Assembly (NCBI RefSeq): GCF_021347895.1
Contig: NC_067114.1
Location: 30,356,373-30,420,372 of the forward strand
Length of the DNA stretch: 64,000 nucleotides
Origin: Acanthochromis polyacanthus
Taxonomy: Eukaryota > Chordata > Actinopteri > Pomacentridae
Direction: 5' to 3'
The notes under the pieces were generated by a model. The model was not told where the DNA came from and made no database searches. It saw only the letters and a list, made by a program, of their open reading frames with translations. Made by a program: the position numbers and the translations under genes. Shown here piece by piece: positions 40,601-53,500 of the stretch; within the stretch, counting starts at the first letter, position 1; each line of letters starts with the position of its first letter.

Positions 40601-43326
40601 GTTGTAGCTGCAGGCTACTGGAGGTAGCTGCTACTTGTTCTGTATGCAAAGCGAGCTGCTGCAACTAGCTGCTAGCATTCAGTAGCACGTTGTGAGGCGT
40701 CTGACAAATTTTAAACGTTGGTCAGAAAACGCCTATTTCTCAAATCTGTGGGGTGATTAGGATGACTACTTAACCACATAAAATAAAATAAAAATCGCCC
40801 CGGTCCGGCCACAGATCCCGCGGAGGCTTCCATTTCGGTGGATAGCTCGCAAAGCATTCTGGGGCGGCTGAGTATGACTAGTGTGGTCACCGAGCATACT
40901 TAAAAATTTTCCGGATATAGTATACATCCGGGTATTTCTCACATACTCAGTCTTTTCATACTATCTAATGTGAACGCACTACATACTTATTTTGACTTCA
41001 CACTTAGTATGAGTAGTACATTAGTATGCGATTTTGGACACAGCCAAACTGTTTTGTCCTGTTTCTAGTGTTTGTACTGAACAATCATGGCTAATTACTG
41101 GAGCTAGATTTTATTTAGCATACAGGCCTGAAACCAATGCCAGTGGTGAACTGATTTTCAGGCTTTGTGAACTTCTTTAGCCTCACCTCATTTGTTCACA
41201 GTGTCTTTGCTTATGGACGCAGCATTAAATAACTAAAACCAACCACACCACAACAGGAAGCAGCGGTCTGAGAGCCAAACCCACCTGTGTGACGGAGCTT
41301 CTCATCTCCTCTCACTTGTGGTTTCAATCAGCGTTTCAGATTGAGTAGTGACAGTTTTAGCGGCGTCTAACATTTGACGCTGAGGCCCCACTGCGCCCGG
41401 CGCTGCAGCTTTAATGTGCAGTAAATGCACCCACCTTTCTGCCAACTACTGGTGGGTCTTTTATGAAGGAGCAGGAATGCGAGGAGAGGCCTCGTAAACG
41501 CTGCCACCTGACGTTTTAGAAGCGCAGCCTTCCGGGAGATTCTGTGAGCTGGTAAAAGAGCTGAGCACTGGACTCAGGACAGCTCGCCAGTCTTAGTTTT
41601 TAAGATTTCAAGAAGGCGGAGATGTCAGAGAAACCTAGGAGTCAAGAAGAGAGGATTAAGTCCCTTGTTGAGTCATCTGATAGAGAGTGAAACATTCAAA
41701 CCCTTTAGCTTCTATTTACAGGCTTTAGTGGAGCTAGCAGCATGTCTTTGGAGAGGACAGTCCAGGAATAATCATGGCTGCTACACAGTGACTTCCTCTG
41801 CTTTTGCGCCGTCAGCAGGATAGCAAATGAAACAAATAATGTATGGATTTCTGTCAAATTTGATTCTAACAGTGATGTTTCAGACAGAATGCATCCCTCT
41901 GGAGGTAACACCGAGTCACACCGTCATGAGGTTTTCAGAGAAACATCTCGACTGCTTTTGGATGTTTGTTCGTCTGCTGTCGATATTCAAGGTCCAAAGA
42001 TGTTCTGTCTGTCCTGTGCTTTGGTTTGCGACCAGTGGACACCTTAAAACCAGTAACATACAGTGGTGATGTTAGACCACTCTGCAAAATTAGCTTTCAG
42101 TTAGGCCAGATGTTGTTTTCTGCTGCAGCTCCACATAGCAGCACAGCATGGTTTAGATTACAGATGTGCTTTTGTTAAGACTGAGCAACAGAAACACACT
42201 GCTAAGGTTTAAATAACATGTATGAATAGGGACAGATTGTAGCTCCAATTTTTTAAAAGTCAACAGTACATACAATTATTACTTTGGATTATTCTGAAGA
42301 AAACTTTAAGATACGATGATTCTCAGGCATCCATTGGAGCATCTTTAGCCTCGATATTGCACTGACTACTGGACATGAGGGTATTCTGAGAAAGTGCTAC
42401 CCATGCTGAATTAAAAATAGAGATATTATACCTCTGTGTTTAGGCTCGATTGAGTTATGACTCTGAGAAGGAGTGTGTAATGAAGTGGCAGATGTTTTAA
42501 TCTACATTAATTGCCTCTGTGAGCTCACAGCTATTCAGCTTCTACTGCTTGTTGGTGAGCAGCCAGACCAGCGAATCCCTTCACATCTCAGTCTGAAAAC
42601 CTCTACAACACAAACACTATGCTGCTATGACTACCTCTAGTCTGAAAACATGTAGGTTATTTTAAGTTGAACAAATGACCGCTGCTGTCAGCTCTTGTGT
42701 AGTTTTGAATGTCCATCTGCTGAAGCTTTCAAAGGCCTCTCTTCTTTTTGAAGTCTTTCTTCAATACCTTCTCATTCGCTCTTATTTTTTAGTGGTCGTT
42801 GTTTCAACATATCCTGACCTTCCTGCCCATATTATTTTTCTCTTCCTTCCAGGTTTGGTTCCAGAACAGGAGGATGAAGGACAAACGTCAGAGACACTCC
42901 ATCCCGTGGCCTCATCCTCTCGTCGACCCCCTCGGGGCTCTCCTGATGGGCCGATCCTCTCCTTCCTCCACCTTGCCGTACCCCTTCATCCCACCCCACC
43001 TCCCCCTCCACCACTACTCCCCCCTGGCTCTCTCCCCCACACCATCCTCACCTCACAGTCCTTACAGTCCACCCATGAGGCCCCTGGATGCCCTCCGTCT
43101 GTCCCAGTTCCACAGCAGACCCGGGGGGCTGCCTCCAGCAGCAGCAGCGGTCCTTTACCCCTCTTCCAGCCTCATGCACCACTCTGCTTCATGCCCCTGC
43201 CCCCTCTGTCTGCACTGGGGACCAGAACAGCTGCTCAAAGCCAGAGGGGAGGCGATGGGACTGAGCCGGCCCCGAAGTCCGAAGATCCATCCTCCTGGTC
43301 TGGAGCGGAGGGAAGAGATGGTGTAA
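37670..43326 (+). CDS. eve1: Even-skipped-type homeobox transcription factor (teleost eve1), 3 exons, 241 aa
   Basis: Coding exons are 37670-37673, 38408-38655 and 42853-43326. Donors are GTAAGT and GTAGGT; acceptors follow TTTTTCTAAACGCAG and CTCTTCCTTCCAG. The joined frame opens ATG C|TG GCG ([10 protein letters not shown]) and ends in TAA. Residues 23-27 are five glutamines. The homeodomain spans about 39-98, with Arg at HD5, the stretch [20 protein letters not shown], and the recognition helix [14 protein letters not shown]. Gln50 and Asn51 fall at residues 88 and 89. The second intron falls between Lys46 and Val47 of the homeodomain, the conserved evx position. After the homeodomain come [14 protein letters not shown] and [14 protein letters not shown], both typical of Evx proteins, then a Pro/Ser-rich tail with an Ala run (180-183) and a CPCPLC motif (198-203). 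Nuclear DNA-binding regulator of posterior and tail patterning by family knowledge. EVX1/EVX2 have a much longer region before the homeodomain; the 38-residue leader and the HSIPWPHPL variant favour eve1. The 4.2-kb second intron holds two DNA-transposon relics. Confidence 0.92.
38964..39167. mobile_element. Tc1-type MITE in eve1 intron 2
   Basis: Left end TACCAGTCAAAAGTCTGGA and right end GAGAAGCTGTGACTGGTGGTGTA are worn versions of a Tc1 terminal repeat (CCAGTCAAAAGTTTGGAC in the usual form), with TA at both edges. The interior has no coding sequence. Confidence 0.65.
40299..41045. mobile_element. 747-bp non-autonomous DNA transposon in eve1 intron 2
   Basis: Inverted ends GGCTGTGTCCGAAATGGCAT and, in reverse complement, GGCTGTGTCCAAAATCGCAT, followed by TACTA/AGTAT-rich subterminal repeats on both sides. 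The middle is GC-richer and has no open frame. Flanks TAA and AAA hint at a three-base duplication, but the superfamily is not settled. Confidence 0.7.
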
Positions 43327-44670
43327 AACCCGAAGAAAACAGGCAGCGTGCTCACTGAGATGAGCATTAATGGAAGATTAACAGAGGAGATGGCTGAGTA
43401 GCGACTGCAGAGTTTCATTTGCTGTGGTGTAACTACAGATGAAACTCAGTAACTCCTGGAAGCATGAGATTTTAAAGTGTTCTCTAAAACGATCATCACA
43501 TGAGGCTGCTGACAAATAGATTTTACTTTTTATGAACTTCTGTTTTTTTTATCCTGAACACTGACCTTCTTTAGAGTAACAAACCCTTCACTAAGCCTGT
43601 GGAAACCTGCAAAAAATCAGTTTAATCTGAGATTCATTGACATCCTTAACACACAGGCATCCACACTCTGTCTTTATTCTAAGGAGTCTGACCTCTGTAC
43701 TGTTTGCACAGCTTAGCTTCTCGACAAGAGGTTCTTCTTTTTAAATCTTCCTTCAGTTTCTAATTTTTTCTAAAGCATTCCATCTGCAGAAAGTCATTTT
43801 ATGTTACTATTGATTTGGAAAAGGGAATTTCCTTTAAAAAACTGAACTGAAATGAAAAATGATCCCACATTGAACCATTTAGGATTTAGTTTAGGTGAAC
43901 TGAAGAGCTCCACCTGTTACATGTCCTGTTGTTTTCAGATTTTAAGATGCAGGGTAAATGTTGCATTCATGTTTAATCTTTTATTAACTGTACATATTTT
44001 GTACTCAGCCTCATGAACGTTTATCCTAATAACAAATGCATCCTCCTGGATAACTCAAAATGCAAATTTTACATTTAAGAAAACATTATATATGAATCTA
44101 TAGAAGTTGAAACAGTTTTAAGATAGTAAAACTTGGAAAAAGATTTTTAGATTTTAGTTGTTTATTTTTTCTGCAATATCAGCACCAAGCATTACAGTAC
44201 TGATTAGATTATCATGGTTGTAGTAAAACCAAAAACACTGTTCAGACTGGGCTACAGAAACACGACAAAGGATCAGATAATGTGGAAGAACTGACTAAAG
44301 TTACAATTTTTTTAAAAATGATTTTTTTTATTTTTATATTCAAATGATTTATGAGTAATCAAGGTTCAGACTTTTTAATTGTTCATTCTCAACTAAAATC
44401 AGCAAATGGTTGCAGGTCTGCATCAAAAAGCTGTTGCAGAGGTTCATGAGTTTCCATCAAAGTTGTTCCAAACAGATGCGAACCAGCCGAGGCTGAGATA
44501 TTTGGACTTCCTAAAAACCAGCTGAGTCCAGCTAAAAAATAACACTGGATCCTACAATTCCCATAATGCAATTGCAAAATTTCTTGAGTTAAATCCACAT
44601 ATTTGAAACTCTGTGCACTGAGAGTGTAAGACAGGCTTTTCTTTTTTTTTTTTAACATATTAGACTTTAG
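43327..44670 (+). other. Probable eve1 3' UTR and downstream sequence
   Basis: No second gene is visible. I saw no AATAAA hexamer within the first kilobase after the stop, so the poly(A) site cannot be placed. The minus-strand open frame at 44389-44676 lacks any domain. Confidence 0.35.
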
Positions 44671-44867
44671 ATTCACTCTAAATTGTCCGTAGGTGTGAAT
44701 GTGAGTGTGATTGTGTGTCTGTATATGTAGCCCTGTGACAGACTGGTGACCTGTCCAGGGTGTCCCCTGCCTTCACCTGAGTCAGCTGGGATAGACTCCA
44801 GCACCCCCCATGACCCTAGTGAGGATAAAGCGGTGGATAGAGGATGGATGGATGGATGGATGGATGG
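44671..44867 (+). mobile_element. L2-type LINE/SINE 3' tail ending in GGAT repeats
   Basis: CTAAATTGTCCGTAGGTGTG, GCCCTGTGACAGACTGGTGA, CCTGTCCAGGGTGTCCCCTG and GGATAAAGCGGTGGATAGAG follow the standard order of the teleost L2-type tail. It finishes in (GGAT)n at 44846-44866. The sequence is well preserved. Confidence 0.85.
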
Positions 44868-46121
44868 GACTTTAAATCCGTCTCTCCAGGTTTTTCCTTT
44901 TAATGATTACATATGATTTAATATAAAATCAGTGGAGGGTCATTTAGCTGAAGTTTGACAGTCAGATGCTCCTCATTTTCTGCCTTTTTTTTTTACACAG
45001 ATGGCACGCTACATTCATCATTCCTGAATGCTGCACACTTTAGAAGCCTATTTACTGACAGTCGTACGTTTTTAAGAAATGAACTTTGCTTCAGGACATT
45101 TTTATTTCTGTCATCTCCTTTTCTGATTCATCTCCTATTATTCCAACTCCATATTCATATCTAGTGGTCAGTACTTCAGAAAAACTTGCATTTCTGCACT
45201 TTGATGTAAACCAAGCGGCTTGTAAATGCTCCAGTTTGTCAGTTTTAGCCACAGATGTTGTTCTCTGGGATTCTTTCGGCCTTTTTCCTAACCAAGGATG
45301 TTTTCAGCAGCTCCCTCTGGATGGAGACACCAACAGCATAGAGCCACAATAAGTATGCACACATTAACATGATTCAGATTTAGGCTAGGTGAAGAAAAAA
45401 GGGATATAGAAAGAGAAAAAGCACACAAAGGGGTATGCTGAAGTCTGTAGAAACACATGATTTTATTGTACATATTACGGTTTTGAGAGTTGGTTTGTTC
45501 TCTGCTGTAAGAATAATAACTACTGTTTGTATTTATTTGTAGAAACAAGAAGTTTTAAGTAGCGTTCACTGACGCCTTTAGTTGTAGGGTGAGGAGAGTA
45601 GAGTCATAGCTGTTTACATCTGATTCAGGAACACATTAAACTCCTAGTTAGAATCAGAAACTTGAAGCCAAGAATCACATTGAAGGTCAGTGAGCCTGCA
45701 GCAGGGTTTCAGTCATGCTAATGTAAAATACATTTATTGACAAGACTGAGAGCATAAAGTGAGTTAAAACAATGCTGTGGGACATCTAAGACTACATCTT
45801 AAAGATATCAGCTCCATCGTTTTGTGAAGCAGGCTAACTTGCTTTTTCTTGTGAAAGTGAGACAAAAGATGGATAATAGCCTCATATTAATATAATAATA
45901 ATAATATAATAATAACCTCATGTGTGCAATCTGGAGTCAGGAAGGACATCATTAGCCTGGAAGCAAACAGGAACAAATAGAATCAGCACACAAATACCAA
46001 TTCCAAAAAATTAATTACTGCTTTCAGAATTAATTAAATAAGGGAACTCTGTGTTGAGGAACAGCAGGTTTATCTGTCAGTCCTTCTGTGCAACCAGGAA
46101 ACTTCTCAGTGGGTCACCAAG
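44868..46121. other. Gene-free stretch
   Basis: Only short open frames without domains or splice context. An ATA-rich run lies near 45888-45915. Confidence 0.45.
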
Positions 46122-46477
46122 CTGTTAGGGCTCACTTAGAAATGTCCTTATTTTTGGTAGAAAATGATTTTTTTTCAATGCAGATATTATTAAATGAATG
46201 ATAAATCCAGTGTAGACATAGTTAATGTGGTAAATGACTATTCTATCTGTAAACGGCTGATTTTTAATGGAATATCTCCATAGGGGTACAGAGGAACATT
46301 TCCAGCAACCATCACTCCTGTGTTCTAATGCTACATTGTGTTAGCTAATGGTGCTGAAAGGCTCATTGATGGTTAGAAAACCCTTGTGCTGTTATGTTAG
46401 CACATGGATAAAAGTGGGAGTTTAATGGAGAATATGGAACTGTCTGGATGACCCCAGACTATTGAACAGTGGTGTAT
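46122..46477 (+). mobile_element. Tc1-type MITE, copy B
   Basis: This is the inverted partner of 16370-16740. It includes TTAGAAATGTCCTTATTTTTG, GGGGTACAGAGGAACATTTC and AACCATCACTCCTGTGTTC, and ends GACTATTGAACAGTGGTGTAT. The left terminus is worn. The interior is very similar to copy A over about 350 bases. Confidence 0.75.
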
Positions 46478-49400
46478 TTCCAGATTTTAACTCCCTCTCA
46501 TACCAGACTTTGTGACCTCTCACAATCCTGTTTGAGTATTGATTCAACAAACAAGATTCAAGACATTCTAGTTGTTGAGTTTTAGTTGGAGGATTGATGT
46601 GAATCTTCTGATCTTAGTCACTGAAAGACACAATATATGGCAGCAGAGTTCTTAACTTTGAGGTAACGAGGTTTGTTTCCTGATTTCCTGATGAGACTGA
46701 ACATTTCATACTGATCAAGGTTTGAATTAATGTGTCCATAAGTTGTTTTTAAGCCTCTGACCTTTGCTCACACATCACACCGGTTGTTCAGTGATCCAAT
46801 GTTAACTTTCACGGCCATAAAACCTCCACACAGAAACCTTCTTTGTCTTGCTGCTGACGCCACACCCAGAGCCAAGGACATGGAATGTAAGAGGAGGTTT
46901 CACTTCTCCACACGGCCGTCTCATCGATTTGTCAACATTTCAATAGTTCTGCTCCTGTATTAATGTAAGTTCTTGAATGGACACCGTTTGCACTCGCACT
47001 ACTGGAAGAAGGAGGATGTTTTACTGCCAGGACATGTGAAGGAATGAGCTGTACAATCTGTCACTTTTTGAAAAGATGTTAAACTAATTAATAAAAGAGT
47101 CAACACAGTTTGTTTTTGTCTGCATTGTCTAGCAAATAATGAAAACTAAATATAGAAACTGAATTATAATTAATTTATAATATGGATACAAGAATACCAC
47201 ATTTAATTTTAACTCTAAAATCAGATCTATATTGTATCAAAGACAGTATATTCATCTTAATCAGTTTTGTATGAAGGACTGGAATGTAATTAAATGTCTT
47301 CCACTCTAGCCTTAAACCAGTTTGCTTAATTTGAATATTCTACATGGAGTTCAGATGCTACTGCTTTCTGCGAAATAAAACAATCAACCAACTCAATTTC
47401 TTTCAACAAATCCATGCTTTTAATTAGTATTGATTAATTTAAACTCTCAGTAGGCAAAAAATGGCTTGCATTATTCCTGGTCAGACTTTTTAAACCTGTT
47501 TCTGTTCACTTAAATGTATGGCAACATACCGTAATATGCTGTAAATGGTAAACATGCACTTCCATCCAAACTAAACCCACCTTTAAATGTCAGCTTTACA
47601 ATAAATCCGCCATGCTTACTCAGTGGTATAAAATATCCTCTCAGACCTGATTCATATTTGCCCTGATACCACTGATTAGCTGTTTTAGTTCTCTGTGGTC
47701 CCATGAAGTTTAACAGTCAAAACACAAACTGCTGCTGAAGCAATAAACTGATTAAATGATTGAAGCTGCCATATGTGTGTGTTTGAGGGAAGTAAAGAGC
47801 AGGACAGAAAAGCTGGGCTGAGTGTGCACGCCATGGATGTGTGTTTAAATGCATGTGCCTTTCTGTTTGTTCGTGCCTTGCGGTTGTTATTTGATCTCTC
47901 AGAGTGTAGCAGCGCTTGTCTTGTAAATGCTGCAGCGGCTATAAAAGGTTTTGGACAGAAAAGTCAATCAGCCTGTTTGCTGGTGATTCCTATAAAACTG
48001 CAGAGAGATGGATGGGTGTGTGCACGCTGCTGCTGAAACTCTACCAATGTGAAGTTTTCTTTTAACCAGATCTGATGCTAAATCTGATCTGACCCACAAA
48101 CATGCGATGATTTCTCATTTTAAACTGATTGCTGCTGCCATGGCTTCATGTCCATTTGGTCAGAAGAACACATCTGGTGGTAAACAGACCAGAAGAGACT
48201 CAAAGCTGAGATCAAGACTCCAATTAACTAGATGGATATGGTCATATTGGACATCAGTCATGTAATTCATTTAAACAAGATTAAAAAAGTGAAATATAAG
48301 GTGTAATAAAAGGAAACGGCAGCCTTAAAGTGGAATTTTTCTGTTTTCCGTCAGCTGTCAGTCTTGCTTTTTATTTATTGGTGGAGATTCTCAAAGTCTC
48401 AAACAGAACCCATAATCCCATCAACAAGCACTAACAAAATATACAAAGTGTTCAACTCTGTCATTGGGTTTAGACAAAGAAACCAGGAGAACTATCACCT
48501 TTAACGTTTCTTCATCCATGAAACCCTCTGATGACACTGACCAAGACCAAGAGCTTCCTCTGTTACAGAGAAGGAGCTCCATCGAGGGTCGGCAGAAGTC
48601 TGGAAAAGAAAGAAAACTCCACCACCACCACCAGCTCTTCCATCTTCCATCTTTGTTCTGAGACCCTCCCATCATACAAGCACAAGTTATGAACATGTAA
48701 ACATATTCAAGCTAAAAGTGACATAATTTCTGGTTTAGCCTTGGATTCAAGCCTCATTCTCCTCAATGAAAGTCTTCCAACTAACCCAGCTTTCTGTAAC
48801 AGGCTAGAGTTTCTAACACCTGGAAATGGAGCTACAAAGAGTTGAAGAAGTCTAGTTTGTTCTCAGAGAACTTCAATTACAAAAGACTGAAAGGTCAGTA
48901 TGGAATATTTGCCCAATTATAACAACACATTAGAAGGTTTCACATCAGTGCTTACCGAAGTTCAAGCAGCAAACACGTCCTAACATCAGCTGTTGGGATA
49001 GAACTGTGTGAATCAGGGCTTCATGGTTGATCTGCAAAGAAATCAGTCCTGAAGGAAAACAAGAAGAGAATAGTTTGGACCAAGAAACACAAGGAATGAA
49101 CACTAGATCAATGGAAATCTAAGCTTTGGTACGATAAGTCCAGATGTGAGGATTTTGGATTCAGCTACTATAGCTTTGTGACACCTAGAGAAGGTGACTG
49201 GATAGTATCTGTATGTGTGCTCCACTACCCATAATAATAATCAGTTAATGACATGATGTGACGACTATTTATTTATTTATTTTTTATTTTATTTTTTTTA
49301 TTGACCACACATGACCACACCACCAGTGTTATCTGGTGAATCAGTATCCTATAATGAATATTTAGTGTGTGTAGGTTTATTATTAGCCTACATTAGGTAG

Positions 49401-49680
49401 AGGCAACACTTGCTGTGACTTATTTGCTAAATGACAAAAAGAAAAAGTAGCTTTCTGCCTCGTTGTAGCCTAATGTCAGGAATCAGTCTTGATGTTGTCG
49501 ATCTCTGTTAATTTACCAACGGCAGCATGAAGGGAAAGGATCAACAGAGACAAAGAAAGGGAGCTACATGTCATTTAAAGTGTCACAGTACAGAGTTTTA
49601 TTGACCCTTTGTGTGTTATTAAGATGTTAAAATAAGAGCTGTCACAGAAAACGTGTTCCTGATTTGTTATTTCAAAATGG
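46478..49680. other. Gene-free stretch
   Basis: No exon chain was found. The 87-codon frame at 47773-48036 and the 91-codon minus-strand frame at 48421-48696 lack domains. A T-rich run lies at 49267-49301. No recognised repeat. Confidence 0.45.
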
Positions 49681-49926
49681 TAAATGGTCTGTATTTATAT
49701 AGCACTTTACTATACCTGCAAGGTACCCAAAGCACTTTACATGATACGTCACATTCACACACTGATGGCGGAAGCTGCCATGCAAGGCGCTAACCACGAC
49801 CCCATCAGGAGCAATTCGGGGTTAGGTGTCTTGCTCAGGGACACCTCGAACACGACGGGGCGAGGCTCGAACCGGCAACCCTTCGGTTGCAAGACGGCCA
49901 CTCTACCCACTGAGCCATGCCGCCCC
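49681..49926 (-). mobile_element. tRNA-derived SINE
   Basis: Read on the minus strand, the head GGGGCGGCATGGCTCAGTGG carries a pol III A box (TGGCTCAGTGGGTAGAG, 49917-49901) and a B box (GGTTCGAGCC, 49873-49864) at tRNA-like spacing. The body (AAAGTGCTTTGGGTACCTTG, TATATAAATACAGACC) matches a widespread teleost repeat. Well preserved, and not a functional tRNA gene: it lacks a tRNA fold beyond the boxes. Confidence 0.8.
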
Positions 49927-50164
49927 AGATCTCACACTGTTATATTAAGGCATCCAGTGGTTCTATACGCTGCACAAGGTGCCCTTTTTCCACTGAGCAC
50001 CTGCCCCCCAAAACGTCTGTGCAAGCCACTGATTAGAGCCACAATATTTTACCAAGGACACGACATCCATCTGTTTTGAGCTGAGCAGGACTTTATCATT
50101 TGTTTCTCTCCAGACTCTGATTGCTGTTTGACTAAGAATCCGAGTGATGGAGTGCTGAATCAGA

Positions 50165-50542
50165 CGACCTGGCCTCGACGATCAGCGACCTAAACCCAGC
50201 TGAGACGGTTTGGGATGAGCTGTACCGCAGAGTGAAGGGAAAGCAGACAAGTGCTCAGCATATGTGGGACCTCCTTCAGGACTGTTGGAAAGGCTCCAGG
50301 TGACAACCTCATGAAGCTGCTTGGAGAATGAAGAGTGCACAGAACTGTTATCAAAGCAAAGCGTGGCTACTTTGAAGTGCCTAAAATGTAAAACATGTTT
50401 TGCTTCATTACATTTTTTTCCGTACTACATAAATCCAAATATGTTATTTCATAGTTTTGATGTTTTCACTTTCGTTCTACAAAAAAATAATAATGAAAAA
50501 CATGTGAATGAGTAGGTGTGTCCAAACTTTAGACTGGGACTG
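50165..50542 (+). mobile_element. Tc1-like transposon, 3' part with terminal repeat
   Basis: Translation of 50165-50390 gives DLNPAETVWDELYRRVKGK, then TSAQHMWDLLQDCWK, matching the DLNPIE catalytic region and C-terminus of Tc1-like transposases. After a stop and a frameshift come a C-terminal SVATLKCLK-like tail and the 3' end GGTGTGTCCAAACTTTAGAC...GGGACTGT, a worn Tc1 terminal repeat. The first part of the gene is missing. Note the Ala in DLNPAE, where Ile is usual, just before the catalytic Glu. Confidence 0.75.
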
Positions 50543-53500
50543 TTCTTGTAAGTAAATGTTTGGATTATTAAATCTTTTATTTATTTATTGACACACAAGT
50601 AGTTAGATTTGAACGTGTTGTGTTCATCAACAGCAATGGACTTGGATATATCAGGTTTTATTTTATATTTCTCACTGACACACATTTCAAAGTCGGACCC
50701 TAAAGTTTTACAGCAACAGAAGCTGGTGTATGAACAAATCAAAATATGAATAATAAAACTGAGTGTGTTCATTGTAAAGGCTTTTACAGTCCAACAGTAA
50801 TGCCTCAATGACAAATCAATAAATCAATAAAGTTTACAGAACAAAACAAAGCTGGAGCTGGAGCATGTCATCTCCTGGGTTTCACACCCGGCTGGTAGTC
50901 AACCTGCTGCTGTGTTCAGACAATGTGGCCTTCTGAGCTGCAGCGACAGACGGCACGCTCCAGTCCTCTGCGCTGATTCAACGCCAGCAGGTGTGCCTTT
51001 AAACCTCAGACACTGTGCGCTGAATTTCAACTCACCTGGACAGGTGTTCCCCATGATAGCGGTTCTTGTGCAGGCTGAAACCAGGAGCTACTCTTCATAG
51101 GCGGCGTGTAATAATGTAGGACAATAAACAGAGGGGTTAATTACAGGTGAGGATGTCTGAACAGAGCTTAGCACGGCGGGACACACAGAGGATACAGCTC
51201 AGATAATAATGTGGTATAATCATGTAAAGCCGTAAGTAGAGGGGGAGGCAGACTGGCCTGTCTCAACAGGCTCAGGTGGGATGTAGAGAAGTAAGTAATG
51301 AATAAAAGGCTTTCATGTGACATAATTTACCGTCTGGTGGCCATATTGGAGGTCCTCATGTCTGTGAGGAACCGGTCCATCTCCAGAGCGTTGACCAGAC
51401 GTTTCTGCCTGAAAAGTCATAATTTTACTGCTGAATATCATTATTACTGCTGAATTTCTTGTTATTAATGGAACAGAATAGTAGTTTGGGAAACACACCT
51501 TTACCTGGTGTTCCAGATAGCAGCACTGCTACTTCATCTCTCAGTAACATGGTCTCTGCAGCCACGTGTAAATACCAGAGGATGATCTGGCTGCGTTTCA
51601 TTGTCCTTCTGCTTTGGGAGGAACCAATCCCATCACAATCATCCTGGGTGCTGCTGAGCTCAGGATGCAGTGTGGTGTCCCTACAAAACAGTGACAAAGA
51701 ACTAGTTTTTGGTGGAGTATTTACATGTAGGAAGGTGAACGGTGTCAGTAAAATAGATATTTTACAAAGAGATCCAAGCAGCCGTGCCTCATTGCATGAT
51801 CCAAATGTTTGCAAAGTGCACCACTTTTAGCACAGTTTACTGCTTGAAGGTTGTTGTTTCCTGGAACAAAAGACATTTTGGAAACGGCGACAGGTGAAGG
51901 GGAGAAGACAGCAGCAGGAAAAGTCAGGGCTACATCAAGTTAGTCAGACTGATATGGTAATAGCAATATTATTTTAATTAAATAGCTTTTTAATAGCAAA
52001 TAGCTTATATTTGAAGCAACAAACACAAAAAATCATGATGTCAACACTTGACAAAAATAGTAAACTAATTGTGCCAGGTTGGTTTATCTGGATAAATGTC
52101 TTCAGTTAATGTAAAGCAGCTGCTAGCTTAGATTACTACACTTTTCAAGTAACTTCCCCGCACTTCCATCACCACTGAGTGGTAAATAAGTAGCCTGTAG
52201 CAATCAGGACAGACCCCAGGACATTGTTGGAAACAAACCTGCTAAGCTAAGCTAACTCAGATATGCCAGTAGGCTTGTTTTTGAATAAATGTCAAGCTGT
52301 TCCTTCAACAAATGTAATTAGCACATTAGCCAACAGTACACAGGCCTCAGTGAGAAACTACCAGCTACCATCCTGTAAAACACTCTGTGCTCTGCCCTCG
52401 TCCTCGATGCAACAACAAGAAGAGCCATGATGGTGCTGCTTTTAATTCCATGCAGCCTAATTAACAGACTGGTCCAATCAGCCATGCAACATTTAACCTT
52501 GTCCATAGATGAGTCTGCCATTTATTGATGCATATTAGCTGAGCAAAACAAAATCCCTTCTCAGTTTAATGAGCCTGTTAGATGTAAAAACAAGGAGGGG
52601 AGTCTCAGAGGAGACTTCAGGTACTGATCCACATCGGTCACAAGGGAAAGCGCTCAGCACCGAGTAGTGTCAGCTGTTCTACAACCAGAAGGTCAAAGAT
52701 TTGATCCCCAAAGCAGCCATAAGGCACAAATGTAGCAGCAATATGTTATAGGTATAATGAAATCCAGACTGCTGCATGTCAGAGCTCAGTCTGAAGCTGA
52801 TCAGGTTAGAAAACAGTGGAAAACACGGTGTCAGTTCTTACAATTCTAAGCTTTCTAAACAGAATACTAGTGGATAATGTTGAGAATATACCAGTACTGA
52901 CAGGGATTGAGTAGTAGGTGTTCTACAAAATGATCCAGACCTATTTTGTACCAAATGTATAAAACTCCACCTGAACTTCACAATCTTGAATGATTTTTTC
53001 TTCTTCTGTGTACTAAATATTCAGTAACTGCTTCCTGAGTGGCACAAACCAAGTCATGGTTTATAAAAACATTACAGAAATACATTAAGGGTTTAGAGAG
53101 GATTGCCAGCTTGCATTTAGAATGCTTTACAGAGCTCATGAAGTGTGTGGTCAACACCCAATTACACACCACATCTAACAACGGCCTAACTATTGCCGGC
53201 GGTGGAGAGAGGATTTGTTTGGCTGACTTCACGGGGGAGAGAGAGTCTGTCATGTTTGTGCTTGTGCCTCTGATCCTGGACACAAACATGTGGAAAAGAA
53301 GAACCAGGAGGGACTACAGTAGACATCTGGAAGTCAGTGGAGGCTTTTATCCAAAGTGGCTGCAGCAGAGCACACAGTCGTAGAAGCATCCACTGTGGTC
53401 CTCACTAATTCTGCTGGTTTACCAAAATAAAAGCAAACTGGGAGTTTCTGGGGGTGACATGCAATTTAGATTACTTAAGTGGATGCAGTTGTAGTGCTTA

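Noticed and set aside
42675..43358. 227-codon plus-strand open frame rich in Pro and Ser
   Set aside because: It overlaps eve1 exon 3 in a different frame. The [14 protein letters not shown] recognition helix and the splice acceptor fix the true frame; this one is a shadow.
49864..49917. Possible tRNA gene from matching A and B boxes
   Set aside because: The boxes are the head of a SINE with the usual repeat body; no complete cloverleaf is formed.
51425..51830. Overlapping frames of 129 (minus) and 123 (plus) codons
   Set aside because: Opposite strands over the same bases with no domain in either. Only the splice-site pattern on the minus strand was kept, as a low-confidence finding.
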